Part shown: positions 25,872-34,653 of the stretch, piece after piece | How the letters are laid out: every line of letters begins with the position of its first letter | Position numbering within the stretch: the stretch's first letter is position 1 | Assembly (NCBI GenBank): GCA_034423575.1 | Contig: DAOUIF010000007.1 | Location: 1 to 64,000, forward strand | Source of the DNA: Bin87 sp034423575 | GTDB lineage: Bacteria; Chloroflexota; Dehalococcoidia; Lucifugimonadales; UBA3495 | Length of the DNA: 64,000 nucleotides | Direction: 5' to 3' | Program-made: the position numbers and the translations under genes | Notes under the pieces: model-generated | What the model was told of the DNA's origin: nothing | The model's input: only the letters and a program-made list of their open reading frames with translations | Database searches by the model: none

Positions 25872-26756
25872 CTAGGCGCGTGCGTATTTGTCCACGGCCC
25901 GGTCCCCGGTCAACGCCAGGAAAATGTCACCGTGGGCATCGCACCAGATGCCGTGAGCGGACCGGCTGTCCCACCGAGCCAGCACATTCCCGTCCCGGTC
26001 GAATATCGCCACCCGCGGAGGGTGCGATTCGTCCAGGGGCGCCAGCTGGCTGACCACGAAATCTCCTTCGGGAGTCTCGGCAATATCGGTAGGACGGCAG
26101 GTATCAGTCCACATGGCCAGGAAGTCTCCCGACGTGTTGAATACCTGGACACGGCTGTTTTCCCGGTCGCATACGTACACACGGTCGTCCCGGGTGACCA
26201 GCAGGCTGTGCGGCAGGTGGAACTCGTAAGGATGCTCCTTGCCCGGCTTGCCCCAGGAATACTTGAGGCGGCCATCGTTGTCGAAACGGTGAACGCGGGC
26301 ATTGCGATAGCCGTCCGCCACGTACAGGTCTCCGCTGGGCGAAGGCACAAGCTCCGCTGGGTAGTTGAAAGGTCCGGCGGCCCGGGGCACCAGCGCGCCA
26401 GCGACCTCGCAGCCCGTGTCAGAATGCACACCATTGCGGCCCAACATCTGGATGAGCTTGCCGTCCACGGTGTACATCATGCAGGTCGACGTGTCCCGAT
26501 CGGTCAGGTATACGACGTCGTCTTCGATGTAGAAACCGTGCGCGTACACGTAACCGCCGTTGCCCCAGCCGCTGATGAAAGACCCGTCGCTGCGGTCGAA
26601 AATCGCGATGGGAGGGTCCGCCCGGTGGAACGCGTAGATGTGGCCGGCCGAATCGCTGGCCAGCGCGCTCACGGCGCCCAACGGGTGCGCGTCGGGCATC
26701 TGTGCCCAATCAGAGGTGAGGGCGTACGTGTGCTTTCCGCTTCCTACGGTGGTCAT
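25872..26756 (-). CDS. NHL-repeat six-bladed beta-propeller protein
   Basis: 294 residues without a signal peptide. Repeating blades carry the patterns G-IYAFxRxDPPIAIFDRSDG, DLYVADGYRNARVHRFDNDG, RVYVCDRENSRVQVFNTSG and RVAIFDRDGNVLARW. The DGYxNARVHxFD blade is typical of peptidyl-alpha-hydroxyglycine lyase-like propellers. The His/Tyr metal residues of the lyase cannot be verified by eye. A GGAGG box precedes the ATG at 26756. A hairpin (26801-26827) separates it from the E1 beta gene upstream, while the oxidoreductase follows by 17 bp. It may act with that enzyme in substrate or cofactor handling. Confidence 0.8.
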   Translation of the reverse strand: MTTVGSGKHTYALTSDWAQMPDAHPLGAVSALASDSAGHIYAFHRADPPIAIFDRSDGSFISGWGNGGYVYAHGFYIEDDVVYLTDRDTSTCMMYTVDGKLIQMLGRNGVHSDTGCEVAGALVPRAAGPFNYPAELVPSPSGDLYVADGYRNARVHRFDNDGRLKYSWGKPGKEHPYEFHLPHSLLVTRDDRVYVCDRENSRVQVFNTSGDFLAMWTDTCRPTDIAETPEGDFVVSQLAPLDESHPPRVAIFDRDGNVLARWDSRSAHGIWCDAHGDIFLALTGDRAVDKYARA

Positions 26757-26800
26757 GGTTTTGGCCTCCAGCAGTGATCGATTTGAACGTCTTACAAAAT

Positions 26801-26827
26801 TTGGGGCGGGTTGCGAACCCGCCCCAA
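26801..26827 (-). terminator. Hairpin after the E1 beta gene
   Basis: Perfect 12-bp stem TTGGGGCGGGTT / AACCCGCCCCAA with a GCG loop. On the minus strand it is followed by AAATTTTG, so it can act as a terminator for the E1 alpha-beta transcript. It shares its GGGGCGGGT core with 24651-24673. Confidence 0.65.
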
Positions 26828-26837
26828 TATCTTCCCG

Positions 26838-27893
26838 CTATGCCATCAATCTGCGAGCGGTGTTGACCACCCGCTCGGCGTTGGGCAGGTAGACGTTTTC
26901 CAGCGCGCGGCTGTACGGGACGGGAGTATGCGGAGGTGTCACCCGAGAGGGCGGGGCGTCGAGATAGTCGAAGGCTTCCTCGGCGACACGCGCGCAGATG
27001 TCCGACGAAATGCTGCATACCGGCGTGTCCTCGTCCACCACCAGTAGCCGGTGGGTGCGGCGCACCGAGTCCAGAACGTGGTCGTAGTCGATGGGCGACA
27101 CGCTGAGCAGGTCGATGACCTCAGCGTTCACGCCTTCCTTGGCCAGCTCCTCGGCCGCCTCCACGGCGACCCAGGTCATTTTGCTGATGCCCACCAGGGT
27201 GACGTCAGTGCCGGGACGCACGGTGCGGGCCTTTCCCAATGGCAGGGTGTACATATCCTCGGGCACCGGACAGGTCTCGCCATATAGCCCCTTATGTTCG
27301 AAGAAGACCACCGGGTCGTCGTCGCGAATGGCGGAGAGCAGCAACCCTTTGGCCGTATAGGCGTCAGACGGGCAGACGCCCTTGAGCCCCGGAATGTGGC
27401 TGAAGAGAGAGTAGAAAGATTCGGAGTGCTGGGCCGCGCTGCCGAACCCGGCGCCGATGCGGGTCAACATGACGAAGGGCACCTTGACCTGACCGCCGAA
27501 CATGTAGCGCATCTTCGCGGCGTTGTTCAACAGTTGGTCCATGCAGACGCCCACAAAATCGACGAACATCAGCTCAGCGACGGCGCGCATGCCGGTCGAT
27601 GCGGCGCCGATGGCGGTGCCTACAAAAGCGGCTTCGGACAGGGGAGTATCCAACACCCGCTCGTTTCCGAACTCCTGGATCAGGCCGCGGGTGGTGCGGA
27701 AAGCGCCTCCCCAGGCATCGACAATCCCCAGGTGCTCCCGTCCCGCTCCGCCGGCGATTTCTTCGCCCATGATGATGACGGTCTCATCGCGGCGCATCTC
27801 CTGAAGGAGCGCCTCGTTAATGGCTTCCCGGGTCTGGATTACGCGGGTTTCCCCCGGCGGGGGCAGCATCGGTGTTTCGGTGAGAGTAGTCAT
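26838..27893 (-). CDS. 2-oxoacid dehydrogenase E1 component, beta subunit
   Basis: 351 residues from the ATG at 27893, which follows GGGAGG. TREAINEALLQEMRRDETV, IMGEEIAGGAG, RVLDTPLSEAAFVGTAIG and VPFVMLTRIGAGFGSAAQHSES are classical E1 beta segments, and the C-terminal transketolase domain is complete. With the alpha subunit it decarboxylates a 2-oxoacid (pyruvate, acetoin or branched-chain) using TPP and transfers the acyl group to a lipoyl E2. No E2 or E3 gene is in the window, so the partner must be elsewhere. It is 80 bp downstream of the alpha gene. Confidence 0.92.
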   Translation of the reverse strand: MTTLTETPMLPPPGETRVIQTREAINEALLQEMRRDETVIIMGEEIAGGAGREHLGIVDAWGGAFRTTRGLIQEFGNERVLDTPLSEAAFVGTAIGAASTGMRAVAELMFVDFVGVCMDQLLNNAAKMRYMFGGQVKVPFVMLTRIGAGFGSAAQHSESFYSLFSHIPGLKGVCPSDAYTAKGLLLSAIRDDDPVVFFEHKGLYGETCPVPEDMYTLPLGKARTVRPGTDVTLVGISKMTWVAVEAAEELAKEGVNAEVIDLLSVSPIDYDHVLDSVRRTHRLLVVDEDTPVCSISSDICARVAEEAFDYLDAPPSRVTPPHTPVPYSRALENVYLPNAERVVNTARRLMA

Positions 27894-27973
27894 GTTCAGC
27901 CTCCCAGCTTGTGTGGGAAAAGGAAGGTCAGCGGCGCGATTCGGGCACCGCAAGCCTGAGCAATGGTCGCAAT

Positions 27974-28984
27974 CTAAACCGGCATGTTGGCGCCGCGGCG
28001 CATCATATCCACCGGGTATTCGCCGTACACGTCCTCGTAGATCTCGTGGGGCTCAGGCAGAGGGCTCGCATCGGCGAAAGCCACGGCTTCTTCCATCAGT
28101 ACGCGCGCTTCCTCGTCCATCTGATCCAGCTCTTCGGCGGTGATGGTGTTGCCCTGGGCGACCATGTGGTTGCGGAACGTAAGCAGCGGGTCTCGCGACC
28201 TCCAGTGGTCCTCTTCTTCCTTGGTGCGATAGGTCAGCGGGTTGTCGAACACGGTGTGGCCGTAGTAGCGGTAAGTGCGGGCTTCCAGCAGAGCCGGACC
28301 ATCGCCGGCGCGGGCGCGGGAAACTGCCTCTCCGGCTGCTTCGTACACTGCCAGCACGTCCATGCCGTCAACGTGGAAGCCGGGCATGTCGTACGACGCG
28401 GCCCGGTCGGCGACGTTCGCCACGGACAACCCGTACTCCACCGGGGTGGACTCGGCGTAACCGTTGTTCTCGCAGCAGAAAATTACCGGCAGTTTCCAGA
28501 CGGACGCCAGGTTCATGCACTCGTGGAGCACGCCCTGATTGGCGCCGCCGTCACCGAAGAACGCCACCGCGACGCGTCCCAGTTTTTGGATCTTGGATGT
28601 CAGCGCGGCGCCCACGGCCAGCGGGACGCTGCCCGCGACGATGCCGTTGGTTCCCAGCATGCCCTTGCTCATGTCGGCAATGTGCATGGATCCGCCCTTG
28701 CCCTTGTTGGGACCATGGCTGCGACCAAACAGTTCCGCCATCATCAGCTTGGGATCCACGCCCTTGGCAATACAGTGGCCATGACCGCGGTGGGTACTGC
28801 CGATGTAGTCGTCGTCCGAAAGATGGGCGCACACGCCGGTCGGCACGGCTTCCTGCCCGACGGACGAGTGGACCGACGCAGACATGCCGCGCTGCCCGGT
28901 CTCGGGCACGCCACGCTCCTCGAAGTGGCGGATGGTGGTCATTGTTCGATAGAGTTTCAGCAAGGTGTCGCGGTCGAGTTCCAT
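27974..28984 (-). CDS. 2-oxoacid dehydrogenase E1 component, alpha subunit
   Basis: 336 residues. The TPP/Mg2+ motif is complete, GDGGANQG (144-151) to ENN (172-174). THRGHGHCIAKG and GPNKGKGGSMHIAD are typical of the pyruvate/acetoin dehydrogenase branch. The Ser-containing loop near YRYYGHTVFDNP, phosphorylated in mitochondrial enzymes, is present without implying regulation. GGAG precedes the ATG at 28984. It heads the unit with the beta subunit, and is a good candidate for acetoin or pyruvate conversion. Confidence 0.92.
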   Translation of the reverse strand: MELDRDTLLKLYRTMTTIRHFEERGVPETGQRGMSASVHSSVGQEAVPTGVCAHLSDDDYIGSTHRGHGHCIAKGVDPKLMMAELFGRSHGPNKGKGGSMHIADMSKGMLGTNGIVAGSVPLAVGAALTSKIQKLGRVAVAFFGDGGANQGVLHECMNLASVWKLPVIFCCENNGYAESTPVEYGLSVANVADRAASYDMPGFHVDGMDVLAVYEAAGEAVSRARAGDGPALLEARTYRYYGHTVFDNPLTYRTKEEEDHWRSRDPLLTFRNHMVAQGNTITAEELDQMDEEARVLMEEAVAFADASPLPEPHEIYEDVYGEYPVDMMRRGANMPV

Positions 28985-29194
28985 GGCAACACACTCCTTG
29001 TGACGCAGACGATTTCCGGCGGGACCGATGCCCCGTGTGACAAAAGCCGACGGACACAGCGCCGGCTTTGGGACGGCCCCATAGTAGCATGGGGCCGGGC
29101 GGTGTCAACAAGGTTCGAGCGCCCACGTTAACGCGTTCAGCCGACCTCCCGGGAGAAGCCGCGGATGCATCGCCTGTCGCCGCTTATCTCCGCT

Positions 29195-30052
29195 TCAACC
29201 GACGCGCAACACGATCTCCGTTCCGCTTGCCACGTTCAGCGCTGCCGAGGCATTTCCGTCCACGAGGGCTATTTCCAGGCGTCCGTGGCTGCCCAGCAAA
29301 GCCTTCAAGCCTCCGCCGGGCGGGTCGTGGAACGTGCGGGACAGACCGGCAATCTCCTGCCCCACGATGCTGGTCACCGCTTCGTGCTCACGTCCGATCA
29401 CGCTCATGTCGGCCAATATGTCGGCGGTGATGTCACTCACCAGATTTCCGAAGGCATCGGCAAAAATGATCTGGCCCTGAACCACGTTGCCTTCCGGCCG
29501 CGGGACCGGCAACGCCAGGGCGGCGATCATGGCAGCCGGATCACCCATAGCCTCGGGAGCCACTCCAGCGGACAGGTGGGCTGCCGTCGGGGCAAAGACG
29601 TCGCGGCCGTGGAAAGTGGCGCTCACGGGATGGCGCCAATACGATGAGTTGCTCAATCGCCAGACACGGCAGACGTCGGGCACGGCGGCCGGGCCCCAGG
29701 CATCACTGTCGCCGAAGCCGCGATCGTATCGTCGGCACACCAGGGTCAACAGCCCGTTATCCGGCGCGACAAACCGGTGCTGAGGAGTTTCCAGTAGGAT
29801 TGCCGGTCGATCGGTGCCGACCCCGGGGTCCACGACGGCAACGAAAACAGTACCATCGGGAAAGTATGAGGTTGCGTCCGCCAGGGCCACGGCGCCGTGA
29901 CGCACATCCTGCGGGCCGATGCCATGGGTCAGATCGATGACGGCCGCATGCGGATTGATCGAAAAAATGACCCCGCGCATCATGCCTACGTAGGCATCGG
30001 CGAGGCCAAAGTCGGTGGCGAGAACTATGGGCGAAGCGGACACCTGGTCCAA
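29195..30052 (-). CDS. SAM hydroxide adenosyltransferase (DUF62 / chlorinase-fluorinase family)
   Basis: 285 residues. ATDFGLADAYVGMMRGVIFSINP is the N-terminal signature, and PDGTVFVAVVDPGVGTDRP, FVAPDNGLLT, TFHGRDVFAPTAAHLS and IIFADAFGNLVSDIT follow in family order. The known role of non-halogenating members is hydrolysis of S-adenosylmethionine to adenosine and methionine. A Ser/Asp/Arg hydroxide-activating triad cannot be checked by eye, but the DAFGNLVSDI segment fits the hydroxide group, not the fluorinase. The start is TTG at 30052, next to the upstream secG stop. Confidence 0.85.
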   Translation of the reverse strand: MDQVSASPIVLATDFGLADAYVGMMRGVIFSINPHAAVIDLTHGIGPQDVRHGAVALADATSYFPDGTVFVAVVDPGVGTDRPAILLETPQHRFVAPDNGLLTLVCRRYDRGFGDSDAWGPAAVPDVCRVWRLSNSSYWRHPVSATFHGRDVFAPTAAHLSAGVAPEAMGDPAAMIAALALPVPRPEGNVVQGQIIFADAFGNLVSDITADILADMSVIGREHEAVTSIVGQEIAGLSRTFHDPPGGGLKALLGSHGRLEIALVDGNASAALNVASGTEIVLRVG

Positions 30053-30077
30053 GCCCCGTGCGCTTGGGTGATCCAGG

Positions 30078-30290
30078 TCAGGTGAAACGCGCGCTAAGGA
30101 CCGACACCAGCAGGAACACCACGATCAACGCGATGGTCAGCTGGAACATGGTGCGTTCCAACCCGCGTCGCGTGCGCACGGTGTTCTGAGCGCTGCCGAA
30201 CATGCCGCTTCCGGCTTCCCGAACCTGGGACAGGATGATCAGGACGAGAATTATAGAAGTGACAATCTGGGCGATGTTGAGCAGGCTCAT
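30078..30290 (-). CDS. secG: Protein translocase subunit SecG
   Basis: 70 residues with two membrane helices (IAQIVTSIILVLIILSQV and FQLTIALIVVFLLVSVL) joined by the SecG loop GSGMFGSAQNTVRTRRGLER. It is an auxiliary part of the SecYEG channel that aids SecA cycling. GGAGA precedes the ATG at 30290. It sits 29 bp after the gatB stop in the same direction; the pairing has no obvious functional logic and is probably shared transcription only. Confidence 0.92.
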   Translation of the reverse strand: MSLLNIAQIVTSIILVLIILSQVREAGSGMFGSAQNTVRTRRGLERTMFQLTIALIVVFLLVSVLSARFT

Positions 30291-30319
30291 TGCGACTCTC
30301 CGCGAAGTATTGTACCACG

Positions 30320-31801
30320 CTAGGATCGCTGAGCCTCGAGCCCGGCCTGCACCAGCTGCAGGGCCAGCTCGGGTTGAGCTTGGCCTTTGGTGATGCGCAT
30401 CACCTGCCCCATGAGGAAGCGGGCTGCGGTTTCCTTGCCGCTCAGGTAGTCGGCGACTGCTTTGGGGTTGGAGGCAATGGCCTCGACAACGGCCGCCTCG
30501 ATCGCATCGGTGTCGCTGATTTGCTCCAACCCTTGTTCCTGCACAATTCGTGCCGCCGGGGCTCCGGTGGCGTACATTTCCTCCAGCACCGTCTTGGCCA
30601 ATGAGGTCGACAGCGTGCCTTCAGCTATCAGGCCCAACAGTCCCGACAATCCGCCCGGCGTCACCGGGCAGTCTGCGATGTCCCGATGGTCCTGGTTCAG
30701 CAGATAGGACAGGTCGCCGGTCATCCAGTTGGCGATCTCCTTGGCTGCCGCGGACCGGTTCGCCTCCTGGCCGGCCAGAACCGCAGTCGCTTCAAAGTAA
30801 TCGGCCATGTCACGGGATACCGTCAACTGACTGGCGTCGTAATCGGAAAGTTCGTATTCATCCTGGAAGCGGGCTTTGCGTTGCGGGGCCAGTTCGGGTA
30901 ACGACGCCTGCAGCCGGCCCACCCACTCGGCGCCGACGTTCAGCGGAGGCAGATCCGGCTCAGGAAAGTACCGATAATCGTGGGCGTATTCCTTGCTGCG
31001 CTGGGACACGGTAACGCCCCGGTCTTCCACCCAGCCGCGCGTCTCCTGCACCACGGATCCGCCGTCTTCCACCACGCGCCGCTGGCGGTCCACCTCGTAT
31101 TCCAGGGCCATGAAGACGGACCGGAAACTGTTCATGTTCTTGACTTCGGTACGCGTGCCGAAGGTATCGCTGCCGGCGGGCCTGATGCTGACGTTCGCGT
31201 CGCAGCGAAAATTGCCGTCCTGCATGTTTCCTGTGGAAACGTCAAGATATTGGACCATGGAGTGCAGCGAGGTGAGGTACTGACGTGCCTCTTCCGGAGA
31301 GCGCAGATCAGGTTTGCTGACAATCTCCATCAGCGGCACGCCCGAACGGTTCACGTCTACCAGGGAATAACCTTCCGCATCGTCCGGAAAGTGTTGCATT
31401 TTAGCGACGTCCTCTTCGAGATGCACACGTTCCACGCCAATGTCCCGCCGGCCGTATGCCAGGTCCGGGTCGCCGTCGATTTCCAGATGCCCGTTCAGCG
31501 CCAGCGGCAGATCATACTGGGAGATCTGGTAGCCCTTCATCAGGTCCGGGTAGGGGTAGTTCTTGCGGTCGAACTTGGTGAACTCGGGTATCCGGCAGTG
31601 GAGGGCCAGCCCGGTCATCACGGTGTATTCTACTGCCCGGCGATTGATGACGGGCAACGCGCCAGGGAGGCCCAGGCAAACCGGGCAAGTCCGCGTGTTG
31701 GGTTCAGCGGCCTGGTAATCGGCGGGACACCCGCAGAACATCTTGCTGCGGGTGTCCAACTGGACGTGGACTTCAAGGCCGATGACGGTTTCGTACTTCA
31801 C
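30320..31801 (-). CDS. gatB: Aspartyl/glutamyl-tRNA amidotransferase subunit B
   Basis: 493 residues, full length. VIGLEVHVQLDTRSKMFCGC, CPVCLGLPGALPV, KFDRKNYPYPDLMKGYQISQ and DVNRSGVPLMEIVS are the conserved catalytic-cradle motifs; the Cys pairs bind zinc. The C-terminal helical YqeY/tRNA-binding tail is complete. It converts mischarged Glu-tRNA(Gln) or Asp-tRNA(Asn) with GatA and GatC, which are not in the window. Start is GTG at 31801. Confidence 0.96.
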   Translation of the reverse strand: MKYETVIGLEVHVQLDTRSKMFCGCPADYQAAEPNTRTCPVCLGLPGALPVINRRAVEYTVMTGLALHCRIPEFTKFDRKNYPYPDLMKGYQISQYDLPLALNGHLEIDGDPDLAYGRRDIGVERVHLEEDVAKMQHFPDDAEGYSLVDVNRSGVPLMEIVSKPDLRSPEEARQYLTSLHSMVQYLDVSTGNMQDGNFRCDANVSIRPAGSDTFGTRTEVKNMNSFRSVFMALEYEVDRQRRVVEDGGSVVQETRGWVEDRGVTVSQRSKEYAHDYRYFPEPDLPPLNVGAEWVGRLQASLPELAPQRKARFQDEYELSDYDASQLTVSRDMADYFEATAVLAGQEANRSAAAKEIANWMTGDLSYLLNQDHRDIADCPVTPGGLSGLLGLIAEGTLSTSLAKTVLEEMYATGAPAARIVQEQGLEQISDTDAIEAAVVEAIASNPKAVADYLSGKETAARFLMGQVMRITKGQAQPELALQLVQAGLEAQRS

Positions 31802-31857
31802 TGCTCTACTGTCTCCACTGATTAACCGGTGTCCGTCTCTCGTTTCCGGATCGGCGC

Positions 31858-32655
31858 TTATTCGGGAGTGGTCTCGAAGCGGCCAATAAACTCGCGCTCC
31901 CTGGACTCAACTTCACGCGGCAGACGCGCCAACGCCAAACGTTCGGGTAAAACTATACCGCCTGATAACACAAGCTTGATAGCGTCTTCGACGCTGAGGT
32001 CGGTCTCGAAGAGATCATCTTCGTTGACGAAGGCCATGTTGCCCGAAGTTGGGTTGGGAACCGTGGGGATGTAAACGATGGCCAGGGAATGACCGCCGGA
32101 TTGCGAAAAGGCCCGACCGGTCACGAAGCCGATGGCCACCATACCCTCGCGGGGCCATTCAAGAAAAACGACCCGGCTGAAGTTGTAGTCCGACGCCAGG
32201 ATGGTAGTCGCCTGTTCCGTTACTCCGAAGATGGTCTTGACCACGGGTACCCGGTGCAAAACATAGCCCATGCCGCCCATGACCCGCCGTCCCACCGCGA
32301 GGGAAACGAACAGCCCAATCAAATAAAAGATGACGATGATTCCGATCAGACCGATGCCGGGGAAGTCCCAGGGTTGGTCCTTCACAAACGGCATGGGTCG
32401 GATGAAGTTGTCAGTATGACCGATGATGAACGCAAGAGCAAAGACGGTCACCAGGATGGGTACCAGTTGCATCAGGCCGGCCAAAATCTTGCCCTGAAAA
32501 TGGCCTTCAATGCGCTGTCCCCAGGTCGGTTCCTCTCGCTCGCCCCGACCCAGCGGCCGCCGGTCTTTGGAACCCAAAGCCGTCTCCCGTGTGCCCGGCG
32601 CCTCAGTCCCCTGCGCCCAACGGCATCTATTCCGGCAGTATGCTGTAACCGTCAC
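31858..32655 (-). CDS. DUF502 family membrane protein
   Basis: 265 residues. A polar 45-residue N-terminus is followed by two hydrophobic helices (AGLMQLVPILVTVFALAFII and GIGLIGIIVIFYLIGLFVSL), then a soluble domain with VPVVKTIFGVTEQ, VFLEWPREGMVAIGFVTG, VYIPTVPNPTSGNM and EDAIKLVLSGGIVLP. The PTVPNPTSG segment is the DUF502 hallmark. Membrane location is secure, but the role is not known. It lies between menG and gatB in a run of closely spaced minus-strand genes. The GTG at 32655 is the first of several possible starts. Confidence 0.85.
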   Translation of the reverse strand: MTVTAYCRNRCRWAQGTEAPGTRETALGSKDRRPLGRGEREEPTWGQRIEGHFQGKILAGLMQLVPILVTVFALAFIIGHTDNFIRPMPFVKDQPWDFPGIGLIGIIVIFYLIGLFVSLAVGRRVMGGMGYVLHRVPVVKTIFGVTEQATTILASDYNFSRVVFLEWPREGMVAIGFVTGRAFSQSGGHSLAIVYIPTVPNPTSGNMAFVNEDDLFETDLSVEDAIKLVLSGGIVLPERLALARLPREVESREREFIGRFETTPE

Positions 32656-32710
32656 AGTAATTCAATGAATCTGGCAGGCCGAATGAGGCGGTTTGGTTCA
32701 GTGTCGCGTT

Positions 32711-33433
32711 TCACGCGGGCCGGTTGCCGAAGTGCAACGCAACACCGCCGAAACCCAGACGGCGGTAACCCACGTTGACCAGCCCGGCCTGGCGAAATAC
32801 GTCGGCCAGCCCGTCGGCAGTGAGGAAATAGTCGACGCTGTCCGGTAGGTAAGTGTAAGCCGTCCGGTCACCGGCAACGATTTGCCCCATGAGCGGGACC
32901 AACCGGTGGAAATAGAACCGGCCCATGCTGGAAGCGATACCAGAAGCCATGGGCGTCAACTCGAGTGTGGTAACCCGCCCACCAGGCGCGACGACGCGGG
33001 CCATCTCCCGGATCGCGGACGGCACATCCGGCATGTTCCTAAGGCTGAACCCGGCAGTGGCGCCAACGAAGGAACCGCTTGGAAACGGTAGCTGCAAGGC
33101 GTCCCCCTGGACGAACTGTACGGCACTTCCGTGACTGGACCCGGACGCCAGGCGCCGGTTGGCAATGTTCAGCATTTCGGTCAGCAGGTCAACGCCGACG
33201 ACTGCCGTGATGTTGACGCAATCCGCCAGGGCGAACGCCAGATCGCCGGTCCCGGTGGCTACGTCCAACGCCGGACCGGCAGCGCTCCCGGCAGTCAGTC
33301 GGGCAGTGGCGCGTTTCCAACGGTGGTGCAGCCCGCCGGTCATCAGCGAGTTCATGAGGTCGTAGCGCGGCGAGATGCGCGCGAACATCTCAGCCACGTA
33401 GCGCCGCTTCTCGTCGCCGCTCAGGTGCGCCAT
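32711..33433 (-). CDS. menG: Demethylmenaquinone methyltransferase (UbiE/MenG family)
   Basis: 240 residues. The ATG at 33433 overlaps the upstream stop in an ATGA, so translation is coupled; a longer frame upstream belongs to the other reading frame's gene. MFARISPRYDLMNSLMTGGLHHRWK is the family N-terminus, LDVATGTGDLA the SAM site, TAGFSLRNMPD the middle motif, and PGGRVTTLELTP the following strand. It methylates demethylmenaquinone, the last step of menaquinone synthesis. Position in the operon with UbiA/UbiX/UbiD-type genes supports this over general UbiE-like activity. Confidence 0.92.
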   Translation of the reverse strand: MAHLSGDEKRRYVAEMFARISPRYDLMNSLMTGGLHHRWKRATARLTAGSAAGPALDVATGTGDLAFALADCVNITAVVGVDLLTEMLNIANRRLASGSSHGSAVQFVQGDALQLPFPSGSFVGATAGFSLRNMPDVPSAIREMARVVAPGGRVTTLELTPMASGIASSMGRFYFHRLVPLMGQIVAGDRTAYTYLPDSVDYFLTADGLADVFRQAGLVNVGYRRLGFGGVALHFGNRPA

Positions 33434-33963
33434 CACTGACCGGTATTGCGCGGACTGTAGCGGAGTTGCACTACACCATCGACATGGGTCTGCGCCGAAT
33501 CCAGATCGAGGAGAGTGTGCGACCCCGATCCGCTGAACAGGCTGACGCCCTGCCCGAGAATGGTTGGGATCACGAAAACCTGGTACTCGTCGATCAGGCC
33601 GGACTGGCGGAACTGATCGGCCAGATCGGCTCCTCCCACCAACCAAACGGTTCCAGAGTGTCGCGCAGCGATGTCTTGCCCAAAATCGACGGCGCTCCCC
33701 GACACGAATTGGACGTCTGGAGGGCAGTCACGCGGCGAGGAATGGGTGAACACGTAAGCGGGCTTCCCAGGATACGGCCATTCACCGAAACTCAGCGCCT
33801 GGTCGTAGGTACGCCTCCCCATCACCAGAGCTTCGACGCCAGCATAAAAAGCGGCGTAACCACAGTCGCCGGATTCAGCGTCGGGCAACCAGTCCACTCC
33901 GCCTGCGGAATCCGCGATGAATCCGTCCAGGCTCGCGGCGACGTAGTAGACGATCCTGGCCAT
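33433..33963 (-). CDS. Dihydrofolate reductase/RibD C-terminal family protein
   Basis: 176 residues. ARIVYYVAASLDGFIAD is the characteristic N-terminal strand-loop, then YAGVEALVMGRRTYDQ, WLVGGADLADQFRQSGLID and the closing VIPTILGQGVSLF. These place it in the small NADPH-reductase family around RibD-C and YwjB rather than classical DHFR. The substrate is unknown. It lies between ubiX and menG with overlapping ends, so it may supply a reductive step to quinone or flavin metabolism, but this is inference. Confidence 0.85.
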   Translation of the reverse strand: MARIVYYVAASLDGFIADSAGGVDWLPDAESGDCGYAAFYAGVEALVMGRRTYDQALSFGEWPYPGKPAYVFTHSSPRDCPPDVQFVSGSAVDFGQDIAARHSGTVWLVGGADLADQFRQSGLIDEYQVFVIPTILGQGVSLFSGSGSHTLLDLDSAQTHVDGVVQLRYSPRNTGQ

Positions 33964-33978
33964 ACCGCGGCTGATACG

Positions 33979-34581
33979 CTAACGTTCGTGATCGCGGTAC
34001 TGCATGTCGTCCGGCAGGTCTTCGATCACGCCCGACGCGACCAAAGCGCGCTGCACGACGAAGCGGACCACACCTTCGATATCAAGGGGCTTCAGATAAA
34101 ACGGGGGCTCGGGCGGCAGAATAGTCGCCCCGAGCCGCGACAGGGTCAGCAGGTTTTCCAGGTGGATGGCGTGCAGTGGCGTTTCCCGGGGAATTAACGT
34201 GAGCCGACGCCTCTCCTTGAGGGTCACATCGGCGGCTCGCAGCAGCAGGTTTGGAGTCAACCCGTGGGCCAGCGAAGCGACGGTGTTCATGCTGGCTGGC
34301 GCGATGATCATCCCCGCCGTGGGGTAGGTCCCGCTGGCAACAGGGGCGAACAGATCGGTGATGGCGTAGGTACTGAAGTGCGGATGCTCGGTCCACCGGG
34401 CTACGGCAGCGTTGTAAGACTCCTCGAGTTCCTCCTGCCACACCATGCGCGCGGCGTTGGAAGCCACGGCCACAACGGGTGTATCCCGCTCCAACAGCGT
34501 GTCGATCAGTTCGCGGGCGATTATCGACCCGCTGGCTCCGGTAATCCCGACGACCAGCGGACGCAATGGGGAGGAAGTCAT
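33979..34581 (-). CDS. ubiX: Flavin prenyltransferase (UbiX/Pad1 family)
   Basis: About 200 residues from ATG 34581 (a TTG at 34647 would add 22 residues). VVGITGASGSIIARELIDTL is the FMN-binding signature, AVASNAARMVW the second strand, and GMIIAPASMNTVASLAHG plus TLIPRETPLHAIHLENLLTL the conserved active-site segments. UbiX makes prenylated FMN for the UbiD decarboxylase. Both are in this operon, so the pair is a self-contained decarboxylation unit, as in menaquinone synthesis. The ATG lacks a strong ribosome-binding site, hence some doubt about the exact start. Confidence 0.92.
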   Translation of the reverse strand: MTSSPLRPLVVGITGASGSIIARELIDTLLERDTPVVAVASNAARMVWQEELEESYNAAVARWTEHPHFSTYAITDLFAPVASGTYPTAGMIIAPASMNTVASLAHGLTPNLLLRAADVTLKERRRLTLIPRETPLHAIHLENLLTLSRLGATILPPEPPFYLKPLDIEGVVRFVVQRALVASGVIEDLPDDMQYRDHER

Positions 34582-34653
34582 GCCAGTACCCGTAAGGGAC
34601 CAGTTGGCGTCGGGATCAACGGTCTGCCACCGATCCCTGGGAAACAACGTGCG

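Noticed and set aside
27911..29131. Plus-strand reading of 406 residues
   Set aside because: Antisense to the E1 alpha gene with its TPP motif.
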